Positions 1 to 8,492 of a DNA stretch of 64,000 nt are shown here, piece by piece. Every line of letters begins with the position of its first letter. Within the stretch, counting starts at the first letter, position 1. Origin of the DNA: Paenibacillus psychroresistens (lineage in GTDB: Bacteria; Bacillota; Bacilli; Paenibacillales; NBRC-103111); NCBI RefSeq assembly GCF_009728935.1, contig NZ_CP034235.1:2766001-2830000 (forward strand), read 5' to 3'. The notes beneath the pieces were generated by a model that was given only the letters and a program-made list of their open reading frames with translations, was not told where the DNA came from and ran no database searches. The position numbers and the translations under genes were made by a program.

Positions 1-1
1 T

Positions 2-550
2 GGGCTGCCGAAATGGGACATACCCTTAATTAAAGATATTCCTGTTCTTGGCGGCATTGTATCGGGTCACACACCGCTGATTTATCTAGCATTTCTGCTT
101 GTATTCGCTTTGCACTACTTCTTCTTCAAAACAGTGCTTGGCTTCCGCTTAAAGGCAGTAGGAGAGAATCCGGTTGCAGCTAAAAGTATCGGGATTAATG
201 TAAATCGGATGCAGTATATGGGTATATTGCTTTGTGGAGTGTTTTGTGGATTGGCTGGAGCGCAGCTTTCATTGGGTCAGGTTACCTTATTCACGGAAGG
301 AATGACCGCTGGTAGAGGGTTTATCGCGTTAGTAGCAACTATGCTGGGGCAAGCTAACCCGCTTGGTGTGATGGCTTCTAGTCTGTTATTTGGTTTAATG
401 GATGCTTTCAGTATTCGATTGCAGGGTTTTTCGCTGCCTACACATTTTACGCAAATGCTGCCTTATGTTGTAACCTTGCTAGCCATGCTAGTTTTTCGGA
501 AAAATAACTTCAAAGAAGATGCGCAGAAATTGAATGGAAGCTCTCGATAA
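2..550 (+). CDS. ABC transporter permease, BmpA/YufQ nucleoside-sugar type (5' truncated)
   Basis: The reading frame is open from the window edge, so the N-terminus lies upstream. The visible 182 codons hold hydrophobic segments and the cytoplasmic motif LKAVGENPVAAKSIGI, typical of the BPD_transp_2 permease family that imports nucleosides or simple sugars (YufQ-like). The protein would sit in the cytoplasmic membrane with a second permease, an ATPase and a Bmp-type lipoprotein, presumably encoded to the left. It stops at TAA, 55 bases before the next gene. The exact substrate cannot be read from this fragment. Confidence 0.85.
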   Translation, partial: GLPKWDIPLIKDIPVLGGIVSGHTPLIYLAFLLVFALHYFFFKTVLGFRLKAVGENPVAAKSIGINVNRMQYMGILLCGVFCGLAGAQLSLGQVTLFTEGMTAGRGFIALVATMLGQANPLGVMASSLLFGLMDAFSIRLQGFSLPTHFTQMLPYVVTLLAMLVFRKNNFKEDAQKLNGSSR

Positions 551-605
551 ATCAATTATGCTTACGAAGTGAGTTTGCCAAGGCAATCTCTTAGGAGGAT
601 AAAAA

Positions 606-1268
606 ATGAACAAAGCAGATCGAATCAAACAAATGAAGGTTCCTACAGGCGATGCTTCGCTTTCCGATAGAGTTCCACCAGGGCAAATGGTCACGGATCG
701 CTTTCCCATTCTCCATGAAGGGGAAGTGCCAGAGTATGATCTGGCGGAATGGTCTTTAAGAATCTTTGGCGAAGTTGAGAATGAGACAATCATTAGCTAT
801 GAAGATTTATTGGCGCTGCCCCAAACACAGGTTTCTTGCGATATTCATTGTGTGACTCGCTGGTCCAAGCTTGATACCGTATGGGAAGGGGTATTATTCC
901 GTGATCTTCTTAAGGCGCTTCATGTAGAACCAAAAGGCAATTATGTGATGCTGCATGCTGCTAATGATTACGAAACTAATGTACCTTTAGAGGATCTTAT
1001 GGGGGATCAGGTTCTGCTGGCATTTAAATATGATGGAAAGCCTTTGACTGGAAAACATGGATTTCCGCTTAGGTTACTAGTACCCCACCTATACTTTTGG
1101 AAAAGTGCCAAATGGATTCAAGGAATTGAGTTTATGAAGCAAGACCGTGAAGGCTTCTGGGAGCAAAATGGCTTTCACAACGTAGCTGATCCCTTTAAAG
1201 AACAACGTTTCTCAGGCGAGTTTATAGACATACCAGAAGATGAATGGGTTAAAAAAGAGTTTGATTGA
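606..1268 (+). CDS. Sulfite oxidase-like molybdopterin oxidoreductase (YuiH/MsrP-catalytic-subunit type)
   Basis: 220 residues of the sulfite-oxidase molybdopterin fold. The motif CDIHCVTRWS (Cys78, Cys82) carries the expected molybdenum-ligating cysteine (Cys82 by analogy with YedY/MsrP). It is followed by family-typical blocks LLKALHVEPK and GKHGFPLRLLVP. There is no Tat signal or membrane segment, so it should be cytoplasmic, unlike MsrP. It starts at an ATG behind AGGAGG. It is a single-gene unit closed by the hairpin just downstream. The reaction and substrate are not known for this cytoplasmic subgroup. Its closeness to a sulfonate-type importer may be coincidence. Confidence 0.85.
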   Translation: MNKADRIKQMKVPTGDASLSDRVPPGQMVTDRFPILHEGEVPEYDLAEWSLRIFGEVENETIISYEDLLALPQTQVSCDIHCVTRWSKLDTVWEGVLFRDLLKALHVEPKGNYVMLHAANDYETNVPLEDLMGDQVLLAFKYDGKPLTGKHGFPLRLLVPHLYFWKSAKWIQGIEFMKQDREGFWEQNGFHNVADPFKEQRFSGEFIDIPEDEWVKKEFD

Positions 1269-1274
1269 TAGATG

Positions 1275-1316
1275 AAAAAAGATCAGGCTATACTAGAGCG
1301 TGGTCTTTTTTTATTT
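1275..1316 (+). terminator. Rho-independent terminator
   Basis: AAAAGATCA (1277-1285) pairs, with a G-U wobble, with TGGTCTTTT (1301-1309) and is followed by a T-rich tract. It closes the molybdoenzyme gene. Confidence 0.75.
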
Positions 1317-1428
1317 TTGTCGCCTGGACGACATTTTACATAAACCATTTGTGATAATATTCTTATAACGCATCAGAATAGTCGGAATAATGATTGAAAT
1401 AATCAGGACTTAAAGAGGTGGATTAAAG

Positions 1429-2097
1429 TTGGATTCAATTATGGATCAAGCTGATTTTCAGGAATTGGATAGTATTAAAGCAATCATTCTCAGTGCCTTC
1501 CATACCTATGGCGTCACAAAAACATATAAAAAGAATGAATTCATCTTTCAAGAGAATGATCCACCCCAGGCAGCCTATTATGTGGACTTAGGTTTGATCA
1601 AAATTTCGCAGTCCTCGCAGGAAGGACAAGGGATTACGCTATTTCTGCGTTATGCCGGTGAGATTTTTGGCAATGCTGAGCTGCTGACGAATCTTCATCG
1701 CAAAAGGTATGCAAAGTGTTTGGTAGATAGCCAAATCATTTCGTTGGATGCACGCAAATTCCTCGAATTAGCGAAAGGTGATGCGGAATTTGCCTACTCC
1801 CTAGCCGTCATTGGTGCACGAAGACTTTTGCAGACGCAGAATGTGGTTGAAGCTCTAATTAGTCGGCCTGTTGCTTGGAGATTAGCTTGGTTTTTGGGAC
1901 AAATGGGTAAGCAAAAAGATGGCGTCCTCGAGGTGCAGCTCCAGCTAAGTCATGAGGAAATATCTTATGTGATTGGTTGCAGTAGGCAAACCGTTACAGA
2001 GATATTAAACAAGTGGCGTGAAGATGCACGGATTGATTATACGAAGAAGAAAATTACAATACTTGATCCGAGCCGTTTTTTTCAATGTAATTTGTGA
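1429..2097 (+). CDS. Crp/Fnr family transcriptional regulator
   Basis: 222 residues with an N-terminal cyclic-nucleotide-binding-type beta-barrel (about residues 15-125), a dimer helix and a C-terminal winged helix whose recognition segment reads LSHEEISYVIGCSRQTVTEI (about 170-190). There is no N-terminal cysteine cluster, so it is unlikely to be an iron-sulfur oxygen sensor of the Fnr type; the ligand is unknown. The best start is TTG at 1429, eight bases after GAGGTG. The next in-frame ATG (1441) has no close ribosome site. It lies directly upstream of the SsuBCA-like importer in the same orientation and probably regulates it (inference). Confidence 0.88.
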   Translation: MDSIMDQADFQELDSIKAIILSAFHTYGVTKTYKKNEFIFQENDPPQAAYYVDLGLIKISQSSQEGQGITLFLRYAGEIFGNAELLTNLHRKRYAKCLVDSQIISLDARKFLELAKGDAEFAYSLAVIGARRLLQTQNVVEALISRPVAWRLAWFLGQMGKQKDGVLEVQLQLSHEEISYVIGCSRQTVTEILNKWREDARIDYTKKKITILDPSRFFQCNL

Positions 2098-2128
2098 ATG
2101 TTTCACATTTTACTGTCTTACATTTCTA

Positions 2129-2175
2129 GGCAAACGCACCGTCTTCCTGTGGAAGAACGGCGAAGTCGTTTACCC
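2129..2175. repeat. Structured intergenic palindrome, copy 1
   Basis: Outer arms GG-C-AAACG (2129-2136) and CGTTT-A-CC (2167-2174) can pair around an inner hairpin CTTCC-tgt-GGAAG (2143-2155). A second element with the same outer arms and the same flanking words (AAACGCACC on the left, GGCGwAGyCGTTT on the right) but a different inner stem lies at 24274-24317. Here it sits between the regulator and the ABC operon. It lacks a T-tract, so it is not an ordinary terminator. Confidence 0.7.
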
Positions 2176-2216
2176 GAGCAAACATTTAATCCTGAAGCAA
2201 GCTGGAAGGTGAACTG

Positions 2217-3056
2217 ATGATAGAAATTAAAAACGTAAGCAAAACTTTCACACAAAAAAAGGGGAAGTCCTATGTTGCCCTAGATCAGGTTTCCTTTGCC
2301 GTAGAAAAAGGTGAGTTTGTTTCTTTGGTTGGTCCTTCAGGCTGTGGGAAATCAACTTTATTGAATCTAATTGCTGGTTTTGAGACGGAGTATGAGGGAA
2401 AGATTGAAGTTAATGGTGAGAAAGTAACAGCACCGGGACCGGATCGGGTTGTTGTTTTTCAAGAGCATGGCTTGTTTCCTTGGCTGACCGTACTGGACAA
2501 TGTTGCATTTGGATTGAAGCAAAAAGGAATGTCGAAAAAAGATCGTTACGAGCTCGCCTCTGAACAAATCAAAGCAGTCCATCTCAGCAAGTTTGTTGAT
2601 CGTTATCCGCATGAGCTTTCCGGTGGGATGAAGCAACGTGTTTCAATTGCAAGGGCGCTCGTCATGGATCCTGACATTCTCTTAATGGATGAGCCTTTCG
2701 CTGCTCTTGATGAGCAAACACGCTATATTCTACAGAAGGATTTAGAAGAGATTTGGCAGAAGACGCATAAAACGATTTTGTTTATAACCCATAATATTCG
2801 TGAAGCGGTAATTCTCTCGGAGCGTGTATTGGTTATGGCTACACAGCCAGGCAGAATTAAAAAGGAATTCGCTGTACAGGCGGCTAGACCTCATGATATT
2901 GGAGATCCCTTGATTCATTTTCTAGAAAGTAAAATTATGGAGACTCTCACAGATGAGCTGGAGAAGGTTGTAAGAGAGGAGATGGGAAATGAATACAGCA
3001 TTAAGAAGAATAATCTTTCTGATCCTCCTGCTGATAGCTTGGGAGATGGGATATAG
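2217..3056 (+). CDS. ABC transporter ATPase, SsuB/TauB/NrtD type
   Basis: 279 residues. Walker A GPSGCGKS (39-46), Q-loop VFQEHGLFPW, signature LSGGM, Walker B ILLMDEPF and switch histidine ITHN are all intact. The sequence pattern is that of ATPases serving nitrate, sulfonate and taurine importers. It starts at ATG 2217 after GGAAGGTG. Its 3' end overlaps the permease gene by 68 bases, so the two are translationally linked. It energises import together with the next two gene products. Confidence 0.93.
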   Translation: MIEIKNVSKTFTQKKGKSYVALDQVSFAVEKGEFVSLVGPSGCGKSTLLNLIAGFETEYEGKIEVNGEKVTAPGPDRVVVFQEHGLFPWLTVLDNVAFGLKQKGMSKKDRYELASEQIKAVHLSKFVDRYPHELSGGMKQRVSIARALVMDPDILLMDEPFAALDEQTRYILQKDLEEIWQKTHKTILFITHNIREAVILSERVLVMATQPGRIKKEFAVQAARPHDIGDPLIHFLESKIMETLTDELEKVVREEMGNEYSIKKNNLSDPPADSLGDGI

Positions 3057-3750
3057 AATTTTTAATTGGGGCTGGAAGTTTCCTTCTCCACTGCAAACCT
3101 ATCAAGCCTTCTATGATGGATTTACCGACGGACATTTGCTGGGCGCGATAATTTCTAGTCTGCGTCGATTGTTGATCTCCTTTGTTATTGCGATCGGGAT
3201 TGGAACGTTGCTCGGATTTCTATTTGCTCGCTATCGCTTTTTTGACGAGACTTTCGGGTTCTTGGTCGTGGCACTGCAGACGGTTCCGAGTATTGCTTGG
3301 CTGCCCTTTGCGATCATTTGGTTTGGGCTTAATGATACGGCCGTGATTTTTATTACAACGATTGGTGCAACCTGGACAATGTCCATGGCAAGCCGAACGG
3401 GTATTATGAATATCTCCAAAATCCATCTAAGAGCGGCTCAAATGATGGGTACAGGAAACGGATTTCGGATGTTCTTCCAAGTCATGGTTCCAGCATCTTT
3501 TCCACATTTAATTACAGGGGTTCGTGTCGCTTGGGCATTTGCTTGGCGTGCGTTAACAGCAGGAGAGCTGATTGCCAAAGGCTTGGGACTTGGCCAAACG
3601 CTGCAGGACAGCCGAAGTATTGGGGATACAGCCACCATTCTTTGTGTGGTCATTATCATTGCGGTCATTGGCACGATCTCTGATCATCTTTGCTTTAAAC
3701 GCTTTGAGGATAGAATTATGACACGATATGGTTTACATTCAGCTAAATAA
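2989..3750 (+). CDS. ABC transporter permease, SsuC/TauC type
   Basis: 253 residues with about six membrane segments and the cytoplasmic coupling (EAA-like) loop beginning RAAQMMGTGNGF near residue 145, typical of the binding-protein-dependent transport inner-membrane family (BPD_transp_1). The start ATG 2989 follows GAGAGGAGATGG inside the ATPase gene. It forms the membrane channel of the importer with the flanking ATPase and lipoprotein. Confidence 0.92.
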   Translation: MNTALRRIIFLILLLIAWEMGYRIFNWGWKFPSPLQTYQAFYDGFTDGHLLGAIISSLRRLLISFVIAIGIGTLLGFLFARYRFFDETFGFLVVALQTVPSIAWLPFAIIWFGLNDTAVIFITTIGATWTMSMASRTGIMNISKIHLRAAQMMGTGNGFRMFFQVMVPASFPHLITGVRVAWAFAWRALTAGELIAKGLGLGQTLQDSRSIGDTATILCVVIIIAVIGTISDHLCFKRFEDRIMTRYGLHSAK

Positions 3751-3779
3751 TACCTATAAAATATGATGGAGGAACAGCT

Positions 3780-4805
3780 ATGAAAAAGCTTTTAGGCTTA
3801 ATAAGTATAGTATTGATATTCACATTGGTCATCTCTGCATGTGGCAGTAAGAAGGACTCAGCAGGTGATAATATAACGGTTAAAATCGGGATTCTCAAAA
3901 ATGTTACGCATGCACCGGGGTTTGTTGCTTTACAGAATGGCTATTTTCAAGATGCTTTCGGCAAAAATGCCAAAATTGAAGTCACTGCTTTTGACAATGG
4001 ATCTGATTTCTCTACAGCTATGGCAACTAACCAAATCGATTTGGGCTTTGTAGGTCCAGGGCCCGCAATCAATCAATATTTGAAAAGCAAAAACTTTCGT
4101 GTAATCTCAGGTTCGAATAATGGAGGAGCTGTCTTGATTGCCCGCAAAGATGCAGGAATTAGTTCGGTGAAGGATCTAGTTGGCAAGACAGTAGCAATCC
4201 CGACAAAAGGCAGCACGAACGAAATTTCACTTCGTTTGTTGCTCCAGCAGGAAGGCTTAAAAGTCTCAACCGATACATCTGGCGTGCAGATTATTACACG
4301 AGCACCTGCAGATACCTTGGTAGCGATTCGTCAAAAAGAAGTGGATGCTACGTTGATCCCAGAGCCATGGGGTACGCAAATGGTCCAGGAAGGAATTGGC
4401 CAGGTATTAGTCGATTGGGATAAAATCCCGCCAAATGACGGCAACTATCCACTAACCATTCTATTAGCTAGTGATGATTTCCTTAAGGATCATCGTGATT
4501 TAGCTAAGAAAGCCATTCAGGCTAATCTAGACGGGATTAAATTTATTAAAGAAAATCCGGATAAAGCCTACGATCTAGTTAGCGCTGAGCTTAAAGAGCT
4601 TACTGGTAAAGGGATGGATGTTAAATTGATCAAGGCTGCTTTAGATCATTTGAATTTAACGGATGAAGTTAGTTTAGATGTCATTAAGACAATGGCTAAG
4701 GTTTCTTTTGACGCAGGATATATCAAAGGAATTAAGGAAGATGAGCTAGATTTAAGCAAATTTATTGATTCATCCTTATTGGATGAAGTGAAAGCATACA
4801 AATAG
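3780..4805 (+). CDS. Substrate-binding lipoprotein, SsuA/TauA/NrtA type
   Basis: 341 residues with a lipoprotein signal (lipobox VISAC, modified Cys21) and an NMT1/SsuA-like type-II periplasmic-binding fold. Family-typical blocks include GFVGPGPAINQYL and VKDLVGKTVAIPTKG. It is anchored outside the membrane and delivers the ligand to the SsuBC-like complex. By homology pattern the ligand may be an aliphatic sulfonate, taurine or a related oxyanion; the sequence alone does not settle it. Start ATG 3780 follows GGAGGAAC. Confidence 0.9.
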   Translation: MKKLLGLISIVLIFTLVISACGSKKDSAGDNITVKIGILKNVTHAPGFVALQNGYFQDAFGKNAKIEVTAFDNGSDFSTAMATNQIDLGFVGPGPAINQYLKSKNFRVISGSNNGGAVLIARKDAGISSVKDLVGKTVAIPTKGSTNEISLRLLLQQEGLKVSTDTSGVQIITRAPADTLVAIRQKEVDATLIPEPWGTQMVQEGIGQVLVDWDKIPPNDGNYPLTILLASDDFLKDHRDLAKKAIQANLDGIKFIKENPDKAYDLVSAELKELTGKGMDVKLIKAALDHLNLTDEVSLDVIKTMAKVSFDAGYIKGIKEDELDLSKFIDSSLLDEVKAYK

Positions 4806-4817
4806 GAGGCCGTTAAA

Positions 4818-5735
4818 TTGCAAATTCAAGCTCAAGAAAAGCTACTGCCGGATTTTCATGAGAATTTAAAGGTTATTTTATTAGGAACAGGTACACCTCG
4901 AGCCTTCTATGGTAGAGCCAAGTCTAGCGTAGTTGTATTGGCCGGGGAGAAAGCATTCTTGGTTGATTGCGGCGGTGCTGCGGTGGATCAATTAATTAAA
5001 GCGGGTGTTATGCCGCAAAGAATCTCAGACGTTTTTTTCTCCCATCATCATAGTGATCATAATTCAGGCTTTTTCGATGTATTTATTTCAAGCTGGCGGA
5101 CACATGTAATTGCTGATCGAGTATTTGAAGGTCGCTCCGTTCCGATGAATGTCTACGGACCAACTACGACCAAAGAGATTATCGGTAAAATGCGTGCATC
5201 GTTCGATTTTGATGCTAATCTAAGAGTAAATTATAATCTTTCTGCGGAAGCTGCCGCTAATATCAACTATCATGAGAGCAATGAAGGTGTTGTTTATGAT
5301 CAGGATGGTATTAAGATTACAGCCTTTGAGGTCGATCACAAGCCCGTTTACCCTGCGATTGCTTATAAGTTTGAGTACAAAGGGAAATCAGTGGTTATCT
5401 CCGGAGATACGATTCCTGTTGATAATATGGTTAAATACAGCGAGGGTATCGATCTGTTAATTCATGAATCCTATAATAAAGCCTGGCTGGACGCGCTAAT
5501 CACCAAGTTTCCAGAACAAGCCGCTTCACTCTCTAATCCAGCTAAATATCACTCGACTACACATGAAGTAGCTGAAATCGCACAAAAGGCTGGGGTTAAG
5601 CATCTTGTATTAACTCATCATATCCCAGCTCCGGCAGCGTCGATTGAAGCAGAAGCTGAGTATAGCGAGGGTATGTCAAAGATTTACCCTGGTAAAATCA
5701 CGATGGGACGCGATTTAATGGAGTTTGAGCTTTAA
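4818..5735 (+). CDS. Metallo-beta-lactamase-fold hydrolase (RNase Z / arylsulfatase-like branch)
   Basis: 305 residues beginning with TTG at 4818 behind AGGAGG. The metal-binding motif is SHHHSDHNSGF (the family's HxHxDH), preceded by LGTGTPRAF and FLVDCGG. Later ligands appear at ISGDT and TLTHH-like positions. The layout matches the RNase-Z-like branch, which includes AtsA-type arylsulfatases and other phosphodiester or sulfate-ester hydrolases. Only 12 bases separate it from the binding-protein gene, so it belongs to the importer operon and probably acts on the imported compound (inference). No signal peptide is seen. Confidence 0.85.
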   Translation: MQIQAQEKLLPDFHENLKVILLGTGTPRAFYGRAKSSVVVLAGEKAFLVDCGGAAVDQLIKAGVMPQRISDVFFSHHHSDHNSGFFDVFISSWRTHVIADRVFEGRSVPMNVYGPTTTKEIIGKMRASFDFDANLRVNYNLSAEAAANINYHESNEGVVYDQDGIKITAFEVDHKPVYPAIAYKFEYKGKSVVISGDTIPVDNMVKYSEGIDLLIHESYNKAWLDALITKFPEQAASLSNPAKYHSTTHEVAEIAQKAGVKHLVLTHHIPAPAASIEAEAEYSEGMSKIYPGKITMGRDLMEFEL

Positions 5736-5843
5736 TAATCATAATTATGTTTCATAACTGAGAAATTGGTTTAAGTAGTATTGTGGGAAACTTATAATAG
5801 CTACACTTACTGAGTTTAATAAACTTTGCAGAGGAGTGCTGAT

Positions 5844-6002
5844 ATGATCAACACAAAACTAAGATATGAAACGGATGAGATTGCCATGGAATCCGGAAAG
5901 TTTATGTGTAAAGCAGGAATTTCTAAGGAGTTTAACAAAGGTGATGTTTTCCCGGTTTGCCCGATTTCACATAGAGATACAACTTGGGAATTGGTTAACT
6001 GA
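5844..6002 (+). CDS. Small protein, degenerate zinc-ribbon-like (52 aa)
   Basis: A strong ribosome site (GAGGAG) precedes ATG 5844. The C-terminal half reads GKFMCKAG...FNKGDVFPVCPIS...TTWELVN. This layout (Cys, about 16 residues, FPxC, then xTTWELV) is like small Bacillaceae zinc-ribbon proteins that have a CxxC pair in each half, but here only Cys22 and Cys39 remain. It is followed directly by a terminator. I cannot name a function. It is a monocistronic unit. Confidence 0.65.
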   Translation: MINTKLRYETDEIAMESGKFMCKAGISKEFNKGDVFPVCPISHRDTTWELVN

Positions 6003-6030
6003 CATTAAGTTGTGTTTCCCACCTGAGCAG

Positions 6031-6073
6031 GACTACACAAAAGGTAATTTACTTTATGTGTAGTCTTTTTATT
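6031..6073 (+). terminator. Rho-independent terminator
   Basis: GACTACACA (6031-6039) pairs exactly with TGTGTAGTC (6057-6065), followed by TTTTTATT. It ends the 52-residue gene. Confidence 0.88.
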
Positions 6074-6164
6074 ATGTTTTTTAGTCTATAAGCAGCATTC
6101 AAATTTTTGTTATTATCTGTTATGATACATATAGTATCAGACAATATACTTTACTCGAGGTGAA

Positions 6165-6917
6165 ATGATGGTAATGGCGATAAAAATTATTTACAGTTTG
6201 GTTTTTCCACCGGCAATATTTGTTATTTTAGTGTTTGCTTTATCGATTTATTTTTATTTAAAACCAGCTACACGAAAACTATCCTATTTCTTATTCTTTG
6301 TTTCTATTATGTTCTATCTATCCACATGCAGCTTTGTTGGCGATAAAATGGTTAGCGACGTAGAAAACCAATATCCATTTCCGAGCAGTATTACGGGTGA
6401 TAGTATTGTGATGCTTGGGCAGGGAGCGCGTGGCGAAGTAATTACCGTAGATGGTAAAGGGGAGCTAACGAGTGAAACCGCGGTTAACGTTATTGCGACC
6501 TTAAAGCTGTACAATTCGTTGAAGCTGCCGATTATCTTATCCGGTGGTGCTCCAGAGGGTGCAAAGGGCGCAGGGAACGAGTCACAGCTATCCAAAAGAG
6601 ATCTGCTAGCCATGCAAGTCCCAGAAGATAAAATTTATATGGATGATAAAAGTCGCACTACCCAAGAGAATGCTAGAAACGCAAAGGTTATTCTCAATCA
6701 ATTGGGCTTGAAGCATCCGATCTTGGTCACATCTTCCACACATATGTCAAGATCCGTAGAGCTGTTCAAAAAAGAGGGTATTGAAGTACTAGCTCTTCCC
6801 ACTCAATATGAGGCTCCTAAAAAGGAGCAGCATGATATTTTTGATTTTATCCCTTCGGTCAATGGGGTTTCGCTTGTGCGAATAGGCTTAAAAGAAATTG
6901 TCGGTAAATTTCAATAA
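6165..6917 (+). CDS. DUF218 / YdcF-SanA-ElyC family membrane protein
   Basis: 250 residues. Two N-terminal membrane helices (about 5-50) are followed by an extracytoplasmic DUF218 domain. Signature blocks are IVMLGQGARGE, PIILSGGAP, DDKSRTTQENARNA and VTSSTHMSRS. Members are linked to cell-envelope and polysaccharide metabolism, but no catalytic reaction is firmly assigned. The start is ATG 6165 or 6168, both just after GAGGTGAA. The gene is convergent with the PilZ gene, five bases apart. Confidence 0.88.
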   Translation: MMVMAIKIIYSLVFPPAIFVILVFALSIYFYLKPATRKLSYFLFFVSIMFYLSTCSFVGDKMVSDVENQYPFPSSITGDSIVMLGQGARGEVITVDGKGELTSETAVNVIATLKLYNSLKLPIILSGGAPEGAKGAGNESQLSKRDLLAMQVPEDKIYMDDKSRTTQENARNAKVILNQLGLKHPILVTSSTHMSRSVELFKKEGIEVLALPTQYEAPKKEQHDIFDFIPSVNGVSLVRIGLKEIVGKFQ

Positions 6918-6922
6918 TTGGC

Positions 6923-7309
6923 TTAAATCATTTTAATTTGATTCGTCGCTGCCAATGTTTTGAGTACGGACATGATGTGATCTTTTTCATTCTCAGGTTC
7001 CTCAAATTTGATGCCGTAGTAGTTTAAATCCAGCTCGCTGGATTGCCATCTAACCGTTCCGGATATGGAAACAGGCTCAGGCTCGTTAATAATATCAATC
7101 GATATCAGTACTTCAACTAAATTGGATTGTGTATTCAGATTTAGATCTGAAGTGATTCTACAGCCAAATTTACTAACGTCCTCCAGAGTGATCTCTGCAT
7201 CCTTATTAATATTTATTTTCTTTTTATTGATACTAGTTATTGTAAATACACAGTTAAACGGTTCAACTAATTTATATCTAAAAGGTGTTTTTCTGCGGTT
7301 TGTGTTCAT
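6923..7309 (-). CDS. PilZ-domain protein (putative c-di-GMP receptor)
   Basis: 128 residues. The N-terminus has an arginine-rich motif NRRKTPFR (residues 4-11), and about 40 residues later comes DVSKFGCRI, matching the D/N-x-S-x-x-G half of the PilZ signature. The beta-rich C-terminal part ends in TVRWQSSELDLNYYGIKF, usual for the PilZ barrel. Start ATG 7309 follows GGAGGTG. It is a stand-alone domain with no output domain, so it would act as an adaptor in the cytoplasm. Some PilZ folds do not bind c-di-GMP; here both motifs are recognisable. Confidence 0.8.
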   Translation of the reverse strand: MNTNRRKTPFRYKLVEPFNCVFTITSINKKKININKDAEITLEDVSKFGCRITSDLNLNTQSNLVEVLISIDIINEPEPVSISGTVRWQSSELDLNYYGIKFEEPENEKDHIMSVLKTLAATNQIKMI

Positions 7310-7360
7310 TGAACACCTCCATGTTGGTAATAGGTATAATTAAAATTATAGTTAATAAAC

Positions 7361-7400
7361 AAAATTTAGCAATATGTATTTATTAATTTACGCTAAATTA
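7361..7400 (-). terminator. Probable terminator of the ger operon
   Basis: On the minus strand AATTTAGC at the very end of the gerAB remnant pairs with GCTAAATT about 21 bases later, followed by a short T-rich stretch. It overlaps the stop codon region. Confidence 0.5.
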
Positions 7401-8492
7401 GTTTTTTTAAACTTCATTATGACCAAGTAAATAATGAATAAAAGTGGGATGTAGGCGAAAATGAAATAGAATCCAAGGTTTGAAACGAAGCGTTGATAAC
7501 TATCAATTTTCACACGTTCATGGAAAGTAAGAGCAATAATGTAGAGTGTTACCAGGAAAAAGGCTAGTGAAAGACTGGGTTTAATGGTTGTGACTTTTTT
7601 CAAAATTCTTGTACAGCACCATAGAGGAATACAAATGGACGGGATAATGACGATTAACCACATAAAAATGAATAAATACTCAAACCTTTCCATAAAAGAA
7701 AATTCAATGATTTTTGCCATGGTCAATGTGGGCCAAAGCGTATGCTGCAGCTGGCCTAAGCTGAAATACAATATGGTGATTACGATTATTACAACATACT
7801 TTAAAGTTGTGAAAAGCAAGGCGAAATGTGCCCATTTGCTGGTTTTTTCAGGAGATTTTAGAAAAGGGAAATAAATAAGTAAAGTATCGAAACTGATATA
7901 GATAATACACGACGATTTAGCGGCTTTGAACAAATCCTCAATAGAGTGATTAAATAGAGGAAATAAATTACCGAGTGCTGAAGACTGAGTGTGGGAATAG
8001 AAACCAAACATAAATAACGTGGAAATCACTACGGCAAAAAAAACAAAATCCAGATAATGCTCTGAAGCCTCCGGAAATTATATAATAAAACATACTAATC
8101 AAGAGCAATGCCATTTCCCAGGTTTTGAGGCTTGGAAATACCCATACTTGGATGATGCCCATGTAGGTCTGGAGAATATCTAGAGCCCTCATGAAAAAGT
8201 AGCCCACCATAAGTAAAGAAATGACATTTCCCAAGATTCTGCCGAAGAGTATACGGTGTAAATCAATTAAATCCTTAGCGGGATGACCCAGCATCTTATA
8301 AATCATCCAAACGATTATGTGGAGGCTTAAGCCCATACTCAGAATGGAAATCCATGCATCTTGTCCGGCCTCTTTTGCAACTAAGGTTTGAAAATAAAAC
8401 GAACTTACCCCTATTTGAGAAGCGGCGATTAAGAAAAATACAAAATAACCAGAGATCAGGTAATTTTCTTTAACCGGCCTTGCTCTGATAAC
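7388..8492 (-). pseudogene. gerAB/gerKB-type germination permease, frameshifted and lacking a start codon
   Basis: Two overlapping frames together encode a spore-germination amino-acid-permease-like protein of the GerAB/GerKB family. The upstream part reads VKENYLISGY...ASQIGV and runs to GFCFF, the downstream part resumes AVVISTLFMFGFYSHTQSS. They are joined if one base is removed from the run of eight T (plus-strand A-run 8036-8043). Counted from codon GTT at 8492 the repaired protein is 367 residues, the normal family length, so GTT sits where ATG or GTG is expected. The gene follows gerAC in order AA-AC-AB. A sequencing error in the homopolymer could explain the frameshift but not the start. 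Confidence 0.75.

Noticed and set aside
7065..7343. Plus-strand frame opposite the PilZ gene
   Set aside because: Antisense shadow of a well-supported gene with no ribosome site.
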